The position numbers and the translations under genes are program-made. The notes under the pieces were generated by a model, which did not search any database, was not told the DNA's origin, and saw nothing but the letters and a program-made list of their open reading frames with translations. 64,000 bases of DNA from Pseudoalteromonas luteoviolacea NCIMB 1944 (GTDB lineage Bacteria; Pseudomonadota; Gammaproteobacteria; Enterobacterales; Alteromonadaceae): assembly GCF_001625565.1 (NCBI RefSeq), contig NZ_AUXS01000012.1, positions 1 through 64,000 on the forward strand. Direction: 5' to 3'. Shown one piece after another: positions 37,297-46,694 of the stretch (position 1 is its first letter; the number at the start of each line of letters is the position of its first letter).

Positions 37297-38676
37297 ATGA
37301 TGACAACAGCAAGCATTGCACAATATTTAAACTACTATAAAGACAAACGACTATTAACTGTTTTTGCTTTTGGCATGAGTCAGGGGTTTCCTTGGGTTTT
37401 AATCGGTTCGGTAATGTCTGCTTGGCTTAAAGATGAAGGCCTTAGTCGCAGCTTAATTGGGTTATTTGGTATTGTATTTAGTGCCTATACGATCAATTTT
37501 TTGTGGTCGCCTTTAGTTGACCGCTTAACTCTCCCTCTCATAGGTAAAAAGCTCGGCCAAAGAAGGAGTTGGATTTTTTTAGGGCAGCTTGTCATCACGC
37601 TGAGTGCAGCTTGCTTGGCCTTTGTCGACCTAAAAAGCAGCTTATTTTACGCCGCGTTGCTGTGCTTTGTAATCGCGCTGTTTGCCGCAACACATGATAT
37701 TGCAATTGATGGCTATCGAATTGACGTTCTACCACAATCTGAGAGTGAAAAGTCGACAGCCGCAGCAGCTATGGCAACGTCAGGATGGTGGACTGGCTAT
37801 GCACTGCTTGGAGCCATACCATTTTTTGCTGCGGATCTTCCCAACGTGAGTTGGCCAGACATATATCTTCTGTTGGCTATGATAATGGCATTGCTATCTG
37901 TTGTCACAATATTGGCGAAAGAGCCCGACTCCCATCGCGATACAGCACAAGCACAAATACAAAAAGCGTACGAACAGAAATTATCTCAGCTTGGTCATTC
38001 CCGTGCGAATAAACTCCTTGCATGGCTAGGTGTCACACTCGTTGCCCCTTTTGTTAGCTTTTTCAACAAAAACGGAGTTAAAACTGCGCTTGCACTATTA
38101 ACTTTTATCTTCTTATTCAAGATTGGTGAAGCTTTTTTAGCTCGCATGTCGATTGTTTTCTACAAAGAAGTGGGGTTTAGCAATACTCAAATTGCGCAGT
38201 ATTCAAAACTTGGGACAGGCCTTATTACCATCATTTTTGCTTTTTTGGGAAGTATTTTTAACCATAAATATGGCATTGTTAAAGGGCTATTCATCAGTGG
38301 CATTGCAATGGCTGCATCCAACTTAATTTTCTCTTGGATAGCCATAGCTGGACCAAAAGAGTCGCTATATGCATTGGCAATTGTTGTCGATGGCTTTACA
38401 CAAGCTTGGTCACTTGTTGCCATGGTCGCATTTATTTCGATGCTCTGTGACAGAACGTTCAGCGCAACACATTACGCTTTACTTGCCTCTTTGGGCAGCT
38501 TAGGTCGAACCGTGCTATCTAGTTATAGTGGCGTGGTCATTGATGATTGGTTAGGTGGAAACTGGGCTGTATTTTTTGTCATCACAGCACTTATGGTTAT
38601 CCCTTCATTGCTGTTTCTCTATCTTATTAGGCATAAACTGTATGCCATTGAAGCTGCATATAAAAAACAAGACTAA
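37297..38676 (+). CDS. ampG: AmpG-family muropeptide transporter
   Basis: AmpG imports anhydromuropeptides for cell-wall recycling. The 459-residue inner-membrane MFS protein has about 12 or more helices. FAFGMSQGFPWVLIGSVMSAWL resembles the AmpG N terminus, followed by FLWSPLVDRLTLPLIGKKLG and AATHDIAIDGYRIDVL, the strongest AmpG signature. The yajG neighbourhood supports the name. Initiation at either of two adjacent ATGs is possible. Confidence 0.88.
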   Translation: MMTTASIAQYLNYYKDKRLLTVFAFGMSQGFPWVLIGSVMSAWLKDEGLSRSLIGLFGIVFSAYTINFLWSPLVDRLTLPLIGKKLGQRRSWIFLGQLVITLSAACLAFVDLKSSLFYAALLCFVIALFAATHDIAIDGYRIDVLPQSESEKSTAAAAMATSGWWTGYALLGAIPFFAADLPNVSWPDIYLLLAMIMALLSVVTILAKEPDSHRDTAQAQIQKAYEQKLSQLGHSRANKLLAWLGVTLVAPFVSFFNKNGVKTALALLTFIFLFKIGEAFLARMSIVFYKEVGFSNTQIAQYSKLGTGLITIIFAFLGSIFNHKYGIVKGLFISGIAMAASNLIFSWIAIAGPKESLYALAIVVDGFTQAWSLVAMVAFISMLCDRTFSATHYALLASLGSLGRTVLSSYSGVVIDDWLGGNWAVFFVITALMVIPSLLFLYLIRHKLYAIEAAYKKQD

Positions 38677-38704
38677 GGTGCATTTCCTTGCACCTTGTTT
38701 TCTT
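38675..38704 (+). terminator. Intrinsic terminator of ampG
   Basis: AAGGTGCA and TGCACCTT form a perfect 8-bp stem with a 6-base loop followed by GTTTTCTT. The stem begins inside the ampG stop codon and lies between convergent genes. Confidence 0.8.
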
Positions 38705-38718
38705 AATCCCGTTGCAGG

Positions 38719-38964
38719 TTAAAGCTCTTCTTTGTTAATTAAAGACAAGCCTTCATACGGGTCAACTTCCAACGCTTCACAGTAACGTAAGAATTCAATC
38801 ACATCTAAACGGCGCTCTTGGTTTTCAATCTTTCCAATGAAAGAGTGTGGCGTTCCTAAAACTTGAGCTAGGCTACGCATTGTATGACCTTTCTCATGAC
38901 GCTTTGATTTCAACCATTTTGTTAACTTTCCGTTTTCTTCCGAAGAAACCGTTTTACCCATCAT
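38719..38964 (-). CDS. XRE-family helix-turn-helix regulator, 81 aa
   Basis: The 81-residue protein is essentially one Cro/C1-type HTH domain: GHTMRSLAQVLGTPHSFIGKIENQERRLDVIEFLRYCEALEVDP. The recognition helix is around HSFIGKIENQERR. There is no effector or peptidase domain. TAGGAGA stands upstream of the first ATG. It is monocistronic and convergent with ampG. The upstream region (38965-39317) has several palindromes and repeated TGTACC sites, which could be its own operators (inference). No toxin-like partner gene is adjacent. Confidence 0.85.
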   Translation of the reverse strand: MMGKTVSSEENGKLTKWLKSKRHEKGHTMRSLAQVLGTPHSFIGKIENQERRLDVIEFLRYCEALEVDPYEGLSLINKEEL

Positions 38965-39094
38965 AAATAAACATCTCCTACTCGATGATTAATCTCAACT
39001 GGCCTCGTGAAATTTGCCCGTCTCACTCGGCTGTATTAATGTAGCTTAAATTATTTCGCTAGAGGCCTTACAGGCCTTGCACATTTCCTGTATC

Positions 39095-39131
39095 AACAAC
39101 AGGGTTGTTCCTATGTACCCAATTAGGTATA
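39095..39131. promoter_or_regulatory. Palindromes upstream of the XRE gene
   Basis: AACAAC-AGG-GTTGTT (39095-39109) is a perfect inverted repeat. Five bases on, TGTACCCAATTAGGTATA (39114-39131) contains an imperfect palindrome TACC-N6-GGTA. Both lie about 130-165 bp upstream of the XRE start and look like regulator-binding sites. The rest of 38965-39094 shows only AGGCCT-TAC-AGGCCT at about 39063. Confidence 0.4.
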
Positions 39132-39193
39132 GACTATCTTAACGCTAAATCCTAATAAAATTTCAAAAAACTATATTCGTTTTTTTCATGTAG

Positions 39194-39249
39194 GGTACAA
39201 GGTACACTTTAACAAAAATTTTATATCTTGTACCAGTATTTGAAATAAT
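39194..39249. promoter_or_regulatory. TGTACC site cluster with divergent promoter-like elements
   Basis: GGTACA occurs at 39194-39199 and 39201-39206, and TGTACC at 39229-39234. GGTACAA and TTGTACC make a 7-bp inverted pair. On the plus strand TTGTAC (39228-39233) with TATTTT 17 bp on would be a promoter for the small membrane protein at 39318, with the TGTACC site overlapping its -35. Confidence 0.4.
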
Positions 39250-39317
39250 TTATTTTTCTTTAAAAAATAAGTGTTTACAGCTAATCTTAAAATTAACCTA
39301 AAAAAAAGGGCTTCAGA

Positions 39318-39494
39318 ATGTTCCGAATTTTATTTTTATTGCCACTGGTTTTGTGCTTTGGATGGTATTACTTCTTGCGGGTTAATAATGTACCTATCAG
39401 ACAAGGAAAACGTGGTTTTATCTATATTCTTCTCTTTTCAGCATTTATCTTGGGCTTTTTTGTTCTGATGATCCATGTCACCAACCCGACATAA
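39318..39494 (+). CDS. Small membrane protein, 58 aa
   Basis: A 58-codon frame begins MFRILFLLPLVLCFGWYYFL and holds two hydrophobic helices (about residues 3-20 and 35-53). A basic loop joins them (RVNNVPIRQGKRG), and it ends IHVTNPT. AGGG lies eight bases before the ATG and a perfect terminator palindrome starts at its stop, so it is well framed as a gene. The helical-hairpin layout with a positive loop suggests an inner-membrane protein with both ends outside. I do not recognise the family. It is convergent with erpA. Confidence 0.65.
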   Translation: MFRILFLLPLVLCFGWYYFLRVNNVPIRQGKRGFIYILLFSAFILGFFVLMIHVTNPT

Positions 39495-39522
39495 AAAAGC
39501 CATGCAATTGCATGGCTTTTTT
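39493..39522. terminator. Bidirectional terminator between the small membrane gene and erpA
   Basis: A perfect 30-base palindrome, AAAAAAGCCATGCAA and its complement, with an A-run on one side and a T-run on the other. It serves both convergent genes. Confidence 0.9.
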
Positions 39523-39541
39523 ACTGTTTAAATTGAATCTA

Positions 39542-39880
39542 TTAGACACTAAAGCTTGCACCACAACCGCAAGTAGTTGTCGCATTCGGGTTGTTTACGA
39601 AAAAGCGCGCACCTTCTAACCCCTCAGTGTAATCGACGATCCCATCAACCAAATATTGGATACTCATTGGATCAACCACCATAACCACACCGTTTTTTTC
39701 AATTTCCAAATCGCCTGGATTAACTTTCTCATCAAACGTGAAGCCATATTGAAACCCAGAGCATCCTCCGCCAGTTACGTATACGCGAAGCTTTAATTCA
39801 GGATTTTCCTCTTCAGCAATCAACTCTTTTACGCGCGCTGCCGCTGCATCGCTAAACTTTATCGGTAACTCTTCTGACAT
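39542..39880 (-). CDS. erpA: Iron-sulfur cluster insertion protein ErpA
   Basis: ErpA is an A-type carrier that delivers 4Fe-4S clusters to targets such as IspG. The 112-residue protein from ATG 39880 has the three conserved cysteines: [11 protein letters not shown] and the C-terminal CGC in [41 protein letters not shown] is family-typical. A start seven codons upstream is possible but adds residues not seen in the family. It diverges from the ClC gene; hemL, clcA and erpA also cluster in E. coli. Confidence 0.95.
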   Translation of the reverse strand: MSEELPIKFSDAAAARVKELIAEEENPELKLRVYVTGGGCSGFQYGFTFDEKVNPGDLEIEKNGVVMVVDPMSIQYLVDGIVDYTEGLEGARFFVNNPNATTTCGCGASFSV

Positions 39881-40083
39881 GTGCGTTCGACCCTTGTACA
39901 ATAATTAGCGGAATTATCTAATACCCGACTATTTTAATCAAGTATCTCTGAGCGCTCCACAATGAGTAGTCGCTAAATTGCCCAATCCCTCAGCAGAACA
40001 CTATAAAGCTAAATTTATGGCAGGGACTTAGCATTAATCTTTTGATAAAATAAAGAGATAATTTCAATCCCAAGCGATGAACT

Positions 40084-41766
40084 ATGACACTTGACCAAGT
40101 TAGACGGCGCCTTGCACAACCTCGAACATCAGCACAACTATGCCTGCTTGGCGTTTGTGCAGGTTTAATTGCTGCCGTATTAATAATCTTATTCAGATTA
40201 ATGATCGAGCTAGTTCAGTCAGCCTTCCTTGATAGTCATGACGATTTTACTTCTCTTGCCGAACATCAAAGGCTTTTACTGCCCGTCGGCGCGGCCCTTA
40301 TCATTGCCCTTTTTGCCAACTTAACTGGATTTAAGCACTATCGACTTGGTATTCCTTTTGTCATTAACCGTATCAAACTCCATTACGGCCATATGCCTAT
40401 TTGGAACTCGGTAAATCAATTCTTTGGAGGCGGTATTGCGCTCATTTGCGGTTTTTCAGTTGGTCGTGAAGGACCTTCTGTACATATGGGCGCAACTGGC
40501 GCAAGTGTCCTTACAGAACGTCTTCATTTACCTCATAACGCAGCGAGAACTCTAGCAGGCTGTGGCGTGGCAGCAGGCATCGCGGCGTCATTCAATACCC
40601 CACTAGCCGCAGTGATTTTTGTTATGGAAGTTGTATTGAGGGAATACAAAATCCATATTTTTGTACCTATCATGCTTGCAGCTGTCACTGGCGCACTGGC
40701 TACGCAGTTTGTATTTGGCAATGTTTCTGAGCTCTCTCTAATTCAAATTGAAATGTTAAGCTTCTGGCACTACCCATACCTTATCCTTTGTGGTTTTGCA
40801 CTTGGCGCAGTTGCTTTTGCGTTTAATCAAAACCTCATGCTCATTATTAAAACCTTCAAACCAATCAGCATGTTTCCTCGCTTGCTACTTGCTGGACTCA
40901 TCGCAGGCCTAATTGGATACCTAGTACCTGAAGCCATGGGCTCTGGCATGAGCGCTATTAAATTAGCGATAGAAACACCTGACGACTTGCAACTACTCAC
41001 CACAATTTTTATCGCCAAATTACTCGCAACTTTATTTGCAATAGGACTCGGTATTCCGGGAGGGTTAATTGGCCCGGTAATCGGACTAGGCGTTGTGATG
41101 GGTACCTTGATGGCCTTTTTTGCTCAGTTTATTTCTCCTGAAGCAAACGTCGCCGGGACATATGGCGTACTTGGTATGGCGGGATTACTAGCGGCGACGT
41201 TACATGCCCCGTTGGCTGCACTGACAGCAGTGATGGAATTGACTTCAAACCCTCAGATCGTTGTTCCTGCTATGCTCGTTATTTCAACAGCTTATGTTAC
41301 AGCACTACAAGTGTTTGGCAATCGTTCTATTTTTATTCAGCAACTTGATTTCCAGGGCCTGCCCTATCAAGTTTCCCCAGCGAAAGAAGCGTTACAAAAG
41401 GTGGGGATCGTAGAGGAAATGGAAGAAGACTTTAAGTTGCTTTACTCAAGCGATAAAAACCAAATTAAAGACACGCTTTCAGCCGTTGACAGCCAAACAC
41501 CTCTCATTATCTATGATGAACAAAAAGGCTACCGCCTCGCAGAATACGACCTGACGCTGGTATCAGACGACAGCGCAACCGTTAAATATATCCCACTTCA
41601 AGGCTTGAGCACTCAGGCTACACTTGCGGAAGCATTTGAAATATTGAAAGATAAACGTTCTGGTGCGGTGTATGTCTATAACCAAAAAGACAGCCTCCAG
41701 ATCATGGGTGTAGTGCGTTGGGACAAACTGCGCCACATTCTAACAATGAGAAACAGTTTACTTTAA
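40084..41766 (+). CDS. ClC-family chloride channel/antiporter with C-terminal CBS region
   Basis: The 560-residue inner-membrane protein has the ClC signatures GREGPSVHMGA, with the gating Glu, and GIPGGLIGPVIGLG. GSGMSAIK replaces the usual GSGIP filter, with Met where Ile usually sits and Ser for Pro. The membrane domain ends near residue 425. The remaining 135 residues (LIIYDEQKGYRLAEYDL and SGAVYVYNQKDSLQIMGVV) look like CBS-type regulatory domains, absent from E. coli ClcA. hemJ follows 18 bp later. Confidence 0.92.
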   Translation: MTLDQVRRRLAQPRTSAQLCLLGVCAGLIAAVLIILFRLMIELVQSAFLDSHDDFTSLAEHQRLLLPVGAALIIALFANLTGFKHYRLGIPFVINRIKLHYGHMPIWNSVNQFFGGGIALICGFSVGREGPSVHMGATGASVLTERLHLPHNAARTLAGCGVAAGIAASFNTPLAAVIFVMEVVLREYKIHIFVPIMLAAVTGALATQFVFGNVSELSLIQIEMLSFWHYPYLILCGFALGAVAFAFNQNLMLIIKTFKPISMFPRLLLAGLIAGLIGYLVPEAMGSGMSAIKLAIETPDDLQLLTTIFIAKLLATLFAIGLGIPGGLIGPVIGLGVVMGTLMAFFAQFISPEANVAGTYGVLGMAGLLAATLHAPLAALTAVMELTSNPQIVVPAMLVISTAYVTALQVFGNRSIFIQQLDFQGLPYQVSPAKEALQKVGIVEEMEEDFKLLYSSDKNQIKDTLSAVDSQTPLIIYDEQKGYRLAEYDLTLVSDDSATVKYIPLQGLSTQATLAEAFEILKDKRSGAVYVYNQKDSLQIMGVVRWDKLRHILTMRNSLL

Positions 41767-41784
41767 CTAAAAATAAGGGGCACT

Positions 41785-42219
41785 ATGAGCGCTTTGCTGA
41801 TTTACAAAGCTTTGCACATCTTTTTTATGGTCGCGTGGTTTGCAGGCATTTTCTACTTGCCTCGGCTATTTATCTATCACACCATGACTGAAGAAAAAGC
41901 ATGCTCTGCCATGCTCAAAATTATGGAGCGACGGCTGCTATACTTCGTGACGCCTTTTGCAGTACTCACCGCCGTTTTTGGTGTGCTGACTATTGTTGAA
42001 TACGGCAGGGAGTGGTTTAAATACAATTTATGGCTCCACTATAAGCTGGTCTTTGTGATCATTCTTTATATATATCATGCCTATTGTTTCAAACTGTTGG
42101 CAGACTTTAAGCACGACCGAAATATTCGCAGCACACGTTTTTATCGATTTTTTAACGAGTTTCCGGTGTTCTTGCTATTACCCATCATATTGCTCGCAGT
42201 CTTAAAACCATTTTTTTAA
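41785..42219 (+). CDS. hemJ: Protoporphyrinogen IX oxidase HemJ
   Basis: HemJ oxidises protoporphyrinogen IX to protoporphyrin IX in heme synthesis in bacteria lacking HemG or HemY. The 144-residue protein has about four membrane helices. KALHIFFMVAWFAGIFYLPRLFIYH contains the essential His, and LWLHYKLVFVIILYIYH holds the conserved Lys and a second His. RFFNEFPVFLLLPIILLAVLKPF closes the protein. AGGGG precedes the ATG. Heme gene hemL lies 1.2 kb further on. Confidence 0.9.
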   Translation: MSALLIYKALHIFFMVAWFAGIFYLPRLFIYHTMTEEKACSAMLKIMERRLLYFVTPFAVLTAVFGVLTIVEYGREWFKYNLWLHYKLVFVIILYIYHAYCFKLLADFKHDRNIRSTRFYRFFNEFPVFLLLPIILLAVLKPFF

Positions 42220-42225
42220 TACAAA

Positions 42226-42248
42226 TATGACGGTATCCTGCCGTCATA
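42226..42248. terminator. Hairpin after hemJ
   Basis: TATGACGG pairs with CCGTCATA over a 7-base loop, seven bases after the hemJ stop. No T-run follows, so it is a weak terminator or a processing site. Confidence 0.5.
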
Positions 42249-42270
42249 CTCTCCTGTTGACGTTCAATTA

Positions 42271-42279
42271 TGCTATCAT
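42271..42279 (+). promoter_or_regulatory. Extended -10 promoter candidate for pyrB
   Basis: TGCTATCAT is an extended -10 (TGn-TATCAT) about 90 bp upstream of pyrB. TTGACG at 42257 is too close to be its -35. The leader that follows has short complementary pairs (AGGAG and CTCCT; AACC and GGTT) but no clear attenuator with a T-run. Confidence 0.35.
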
Positions 42280-42369
42280 ATCGTTCCAGTAACCTGCTGT
42301 TGCCAAGGTTATCTCGGTTAGGAGCGCACCCTTGCCTCCTGTTGTCAATCTGTGATTAGGAATCGCCGC

Positions 42370-43386
42370 ATGCTAAGTTTCCAAGGTGAAAACATCCTTT
42401 CTGTCAATCAACTCGATAGAGAAGCCATTGAATTAATTTTTGACGTCGCCAAGCGCATGGAGCCGTATGCCAAAAAGCATAAACGTACTCAAGTGCTTGA
42501 AGGTGCCGTACTCGCAAATTTATTCTTTGAACCTAGTACCCGTACACGTGTCAGTTTTGGTACTGCATTTAACTTATTAGGTGGTCTAGTAAGAGAAACC
42601 ACCGGCATGCAAAGCTCCGCCTTGGCAAAAGGTGAGTCACTATATGATACTGCCCGTGTTATCTCAGCCTATGCTGACGCGGTTGCCATGCGCCACCCAG
42701 ATGCTGGCAGTGTCGCAGAGTTTGCGACAGGCTCCGATGTACCAGTACTCAACGGCGGCGATGGCCCGAACGAACATCCAACTCAAGCGCTATTAGACCT
42801 ACTGACCATCGATCGTGAACTTAGTCGTTTCGATCGCACAGTCGATGGTATGCATATCGCTTTGGTCGGCGATTTGAAATATGGCCGCACCGTACATTCT
42901 CTGTCCAAACTACTGTGCCATTATAAAAATATTAAATTCTCAATGGTTGCACCTGACGGTTTGCAAATGCCTGACTACGTCCTCGACGCGGTCACCAATG
43001 CAGGCCATCAAATAGAGCTTGTTTCTCAAATGGAAGGTAACCTCGCAGCGGATATCGTCTACCAAACACGTATCCAGGAAGAGCGCTTTCCATCGCAAGA
43101 AGAAGCCAATAAATATCGTGGTGGATTTAGAATTAGCCAAGCAATTTACGATGCGCACTGTAAACCTGAGTCTGTACTGATGCACCCACTTCCAAGGGAT
43201 AGCCGCAGCGATGCCAATGAGCTGGATAACGATTTAAACAGCAACGATAACTTAGCCATCTTTAGACAAGTACAAAACGGTGTACTGATCCGGATGGCAC
43301 TTTTCGCACTGACACTGGGTGTAGAAAATAAAGTACAACAGTATGAAACAAACGTACCTTGGTTCAGCAGAAAACGTCAAAGTTAA
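42370..43386 (+). CDS. pyrB: Aspartate carbamoyltransferase
   Basis: PyrB condenses carbamoyl phosphate with aspartate, the first committed pyrimidine step. The 338-residue protein has the carbamoyl phosphate loop [29 protein letters not shown] and the aspartate-binding [15 protein letters not shown]. It is about 27 residues longer than E. coli PyrB, mostly at the C terminus, and no pyrI regulatory gene is adjacent. ATG 42370 is preferred to a GTG six codons upstream, because TTAGGAA is well spaced. Confidence 0.94.
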   Translation: MLSFQGENILSVNQLDREAIELIFDVAKRMEPYAKKHKRTQVLEGAVLANLFFEPSTRTRVSFGTAFNLLGGLVRETTGMQSSALAKGESLYDTARVISAYADAVAMRHPDAGSVAEFATGSDVPVLNGGDGPNEHPTQALLDLLTIDRELSRFDRTVDGMHIALVGDLKYGRTVHSLSKLLCHYKNIKFSMVAPDGLQMPDYVLDAVTNAGHQIELVSQMEGNLAADIVYQTRIQEERFPSQEEANKYRGGFRISQAIYDAHCKPESVLMHPLPRDSRSDANELDNDLNSNDNLAIFRQVQNGVLIRMALFALTLGVENKVQQYETNVPWFSRKRQS

Positions 43387-43402
43387 TCAAGAAGGACACA
43401 TT

Positions 43403-44692
43403 ATGACAATTAGCCAAGATTTATTTGAGCGTGCACAAGCTTCCATCCCTGGTGGTGTAAACTCACCAGTAAGAGCGTTTAACGGCGTTGGGGGCACACC
43501 TTTGTTTATTACAAAAGCACAGGGCCCTTTCACCTTTGATGCTGACGATAACCGTTACATCGACTATGTTGGCTCGTGGGGGCCAATGATCCTTGGCCAC
43601 AATCACCCAGCTATCAAACAAGCTGTGTTAGACGCTGTTGAAAACGGTTTAAGCTATGGTGCGCCAACCGAGACCGAAATCTTGATGGCTGAAAAAGTCA
43701 AAGAGTTGGTTCCATCAATTGAAACTGTGCGTATGGTCAGTTCAGGTACTGAAGCAACCATGAGTGCTATACGCCTTGCTCGTGGCTATACAGGCAGAGA
43801 TAAGATTCTCAAATTTGAGGGTTGTTATCATGGTCATGCTGACTCTTTGCTAGTAAAAGCAGGCTCTGGAGCGCTCACTATGGGCGTCCCCAATTCCCCG
43901 GGAATTCCAGCAGACTTTGCCAAGCATACGCTAACGGTATCTTTTAATAACATGGATGAAGTCAAAGCGATTTTTGCCGAATATAAAGACGAAATCGCGT
44001 GCATCATCGTGGAGCCAGTTGCTGGCAACATGAACTGCATCCCACCTGTTGAGGGCTTTTTAGAAGGTCTGCGTGCAATATGTGATGAACACAAGTCAGT
44101 ACTTATTTTCGATGAAGTAATGACTGGTTTCCGCGTTGCTCTTGGTGGTGCTCAAGCATATTACAACATCGTGCCTGATCTGACTTGCCTAGGTAAAGTC
44201 ATCGGCGGCGGTATGCCAGTAGGCGCTTTTGGTGGTAAACGTGAAATCATGGATTACATCGCACCTGTTGGCCCTGTATATCAAGCTGGTACCTTATCTG
44301 GTAACCCAATTGCGATGGCTGCGGGCTTAAAAGCTCTGGAGCTTCTCTCTGAGCCTGGTCTACACGATGCATTGGAAGCAAAAAGCAAAGCTTTATGCGC
44401 CGGTTTCCAAGCTGCGGCTGATAAACACGGTATTGAACTAACAACCAACTATGCCGGTGGCATGTTTGGCTTTTTCTTTACTTCAGCACAGCGTGTCGAT
44501 AGCTACCAGCAAGCAACAAAATGTGACTTAGATAAATTCAAACGCTTCTTCCACTTAATGTTAGACGAAGGCGTATACCTTGCGCCATCTGCGTTTGAAG
44601 CCGGCTTTGTCAGCACGATGCATAGCGATAAAGATATTGAAAACACAATATCTGCCGCAGATCGCGCATTCGCAAAGCTAATCGCAAAATAA
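43403..44692 (+). CDS. hemL: Glutamate-1-semialdehyde 2,1-aminomutase
   Basis: HemL is a PLP enzyme that converts glutamate-1-semialdehyde to 5-aminolevulinate for tetrapyrroles. The 429-residue product begins [39 protein letters not shown] binds PLP phosphate, [12 protein letters not shown] and [11 protein letters not shown] follow, and the Schiff-base Lys is in [16 protein letters not shown] frame extends upstream, but GAAGGAC lies before ATG 43403. It is 16 bp after pyrB and ends at a terminator. HemJ nearby is in the same pathway. Confidence 0.96.
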   Translation: MTISQDLFERAQASIPGGVNSPVRAFNGVGGTPLFITKAQGPFTFDADDNRYIDYVGSWGPMILGHNHPAIKQAVLDAVENGLSYGAPTETEILMAEKVKELVPSIETVRMVSSGTEATMSAIRLARGYTGRDKILKFEGCYHGHADSLLVKAGSGALTMGVPNSPGIPADFAKHTLTVSFNNMDEVKAIFAEYKDEIACIIVEPVAGNMNCIPPVEGFLEGLRAICDEHKSVLIFDEVMTGFRVALGGAQAYYNIVPDLTCLGKVIGGGMPVGAFGGKREIMDYIAPVGPVYQAGTLSGNPIAMAAGLKALELLSEPGLHDALEAKSKALCAGFQAAADKHGIELTTNYAGGMFGFFFTSAQRVDSYQQATKCDLDKFKRFFHLMLDEGVYLAPSAFEAGFVSTMHSDKDIENTISAADRAFAKLIAK

Positions 44693-44735
44693 GTAGCAAA
44701 AAATGCCAACCTTGTTTGGTTGTTAAGTACATAAG

Positions 44736-44760
44736 AAAAAGCCCATTAAGGGCTTTTTTT
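44736..44760 (+). terminator. Intrinsic terminator of hemL
   Basis: AAAAAGCCC and GGGCTTTTT form a perfect 9-bp stem with a 5-base loop and a T-run, 43 bp past the stop. Confidence 0.88.
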
Positions 44761-44849
44761 TCATATTGAAAAAAAATTTCTGTTTCTTTGAACTATTCTT
44801 TGTCTTAATAAGGTCTCTATTTCGTGACTCAATAACAAAGATTTAAATT

Positions 44850-46691
44850 ATGACAGGACTCAGATCGCTATGTAGCCCCGCCATCTCATTTATGGCTCAG
44901 TTAAAATATAAAACAAAAATCAGTCTGGTATTCGGTATTTTACTATTGCCTTTGGCACTAAGTCTGTTTTTTTTAAATTCAACTTTGACTCACTCAATTG
45001 AAGTTAGCCAACAACAGCAACAGGGTCTGAACCTCTACCCTAAACTGCTAGAGAACATCATCAACAACCGTCAGAAAGATAATCAAAGACTGCTCTCTCA
45101 AAATGGCTTTTCAGTCAATGCAAAAGCGTCCAACACGCCGTTAGAGCAAGTATCCATTGCCTCCAAGTTAGCCATTGATAACGACTTAAGTCGCTCTTAC
45201 TTAAACCGTTCACTGGTGGAGTCTCTACCCAAAGTTGTATATCAAATAAACAACATTGCAGAGCAGGCCAATGCCATCATTAGCAGAGGTCGTTTTACGC
45301 CAGACTCATTTATCGCGCTGTCTAATCTCAACAAAGCTCTGCCCATAGTAAAAGCTCAGTTGTTAGATAAACTTGAAGTTGCCACACAAGAAAGTCCATT
45401 TGTTAAGCAGCAGCTTTCTGGACAAATTGATGCACTCAACAAAGCATTGGACCAATACCAGCTAGCAATTAGAACAAAATTGCTCGAGCCAGATGATATT
45501 GAGCTGACCGCCAGCGCTTTTGCCAGCAGTCATAGAAATGTACAACGAAAAACGCAGGACTTGATTGAAGCCGCGCTACCCACACTAAAAACCTTGCTGC
45601 AGGAGAAGCTCAGTACAGAACAAACGATCCGAAACCTTGTAGCTTCGGCATCTCTGCTGAGTCTGTTTATCGCTCTGTATCTAATGCTAGGTTTTTATTT
45701 TGCCGTTGTTGACACCATTTCTGAGTTTTCGGTATCTGCACAAAAGGCAGCTCAGGGCGACTTGCGTGCTAGAGCTGTTTCTCGGGGAGATGATGAGTTA
45801 AATGATATCGTTGCCCAATATAACCGTGTGCTGGATGCCTTTACTGAATTATTAGCAGATGTGCACAATACCACCAGCGACCTGCATCATGCTACCGACA
45901 AACTAAGTCACATAAGCCAAGACACTCGCCATGATGTCGCCCAGCAACAAATTAAAATTTCCGGCATTCATAATGCCCTTTCCGATATGGCCAATGCCGC
46001 AGATTCAGTGGAAACCTCTGCACAACACGCGACTGAGCTGGCAAGCGCCGCCGCTCAACAAGTTAAACAAGGCAGTGTGAATACGACTGAGCTCGCCCAA
46101 CATATGACTGTGTTACAACGCGAGTTTGAGGAGAGTAGACAAGCGTTAGACAAACTTGCTCAAGACAGCCAAAACATCAGTAAAGTAAGCCTAGGGATCA
46201 GTGAAATTGCCGAACAGACAAATTTATTGGCTCTCAATGCGGCCATAGAAGCTGCGAGGGCGGGAGAACAAGGAAGAGGATTTGCTGTTGTTGCAGATGA
46301 AGTACGCACACTCGCTAAGCGCACCCAACAACAAACTGAGGAAATCCATTCGATTATCAAGTCATTGCAAAGTGCGTCAAATAATACTCAGCAAAAAATG
46401 CTGAGTAGCGTTGAAAAAATGGAGCGAGGGGTAAGTGCAGCCAACGAGACCAATCAAATATTAAGTGCCGCCGAGCAAAGCATGACAGATATTGATCAAC
46501 AAGGACATGTCATTCGAGAGCTCGTACAACAGCAAACTCAAGCCACACAACAAGCGCTTTCTGAATCCAGCGAAATTAGCGATCTTGCTGAACATACATT
46601 GGGCTCAGCGGAAGCTACGCAAGATGATGCCCATCAACTGAGCAACATGGCAGCCAATTTAAAGTCTGCCATGAGCCAGTTCAGAACATAA
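44850..46691 (+). CDS. Methyl-accepting chemotaxis protein
   Basis: The 613-residue chemoreceptor has an N-terminal membrane helix (about residues 24-45) and a periplasmic helical sensor region of about 220 residues. A second helix ([19 protein letters not shown]) leads to HAMP and a long signalling coiled coil. The CheA/CheW-binding tip [18 protein letters not shown] is intact. The ligand cannot be inferred. An internal ATG at codon 15 (MAQLKYKTK) is an alternative start closer to the helix. It is monocistronic and convergent with mrcB, with only 3 bp between the stops. Confidence 0.93.
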   Translation: MTGLRSLCSPAISFMAQLKYKTKISLVFGILLLPLALSLFFLNSTLTHSIEVSQQQQQGLNLYPKLLENIINNRQKDNQRLLSQNGFSVNAKASNTPLEQVSIASKLAIDNDLSRSYLNRSLVESLPKVVYQINNIAEQANAIISRGRFTPDSFIALSNLNKALPIVKAQLLDKLEVATQESPFVKQQLSGQIDALNKALDQYQLAIRTKLLEPDDIELTASAFASSHRNVQRKTQDLIEAALPTLKTLLQEKLSTEQTIRNLVASASLLSLFIALYLMLGFYFAVVDTISEFSVSAQKAAQGDLRARAVSRGDDELNDIVAQYNRVLDAFTELLADVHNTTSDLHHATDKLSHISQDTRHDVAQQQIKISGIHNALSDMANAADSVETSAQHATELASAAAQQVKQGSVNTTELAQHMTVLQREFEESRQALDKLAQDSQNISKVSLGISEIAEQTNLLALNAAIEAARAGEQGRGFAVVADEVRTLAKRTQQQTEEIHSIIKSLQSASNNTQQKMLSSVEKMERGVSAANETNQILSAAEQSMTDIDQQGHVIRELVQQQTQATQQALSESSEISDLAEHTLGSAEATQDDAHQLSNMAANLKSAMSQFRT

Positions 46692-46694
46692 GCT

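Noticed and set aside
38719..39494. Toxin-antitoxin pair formed by the XRE gene and the small membrane gene
   Set aside because: The genes are divergent and 350 bp apart, and the membrane protein lacks features of a known toxin. They may be co-regulated, but a toxin-antitoxin call is not supported.
42281..42369. pyrB leader attenuator
   Set aside because: Short complementary pairs exist, but there is no terminator with a T-run and no convincing U-rich slippage tract or leader peptide.
44705..44724. CAACC-GGTTG hairpin after hemL
   Set aside because: A 5-bp stem without a T-run is weak and is followed closely by a far better terminator at 44736.
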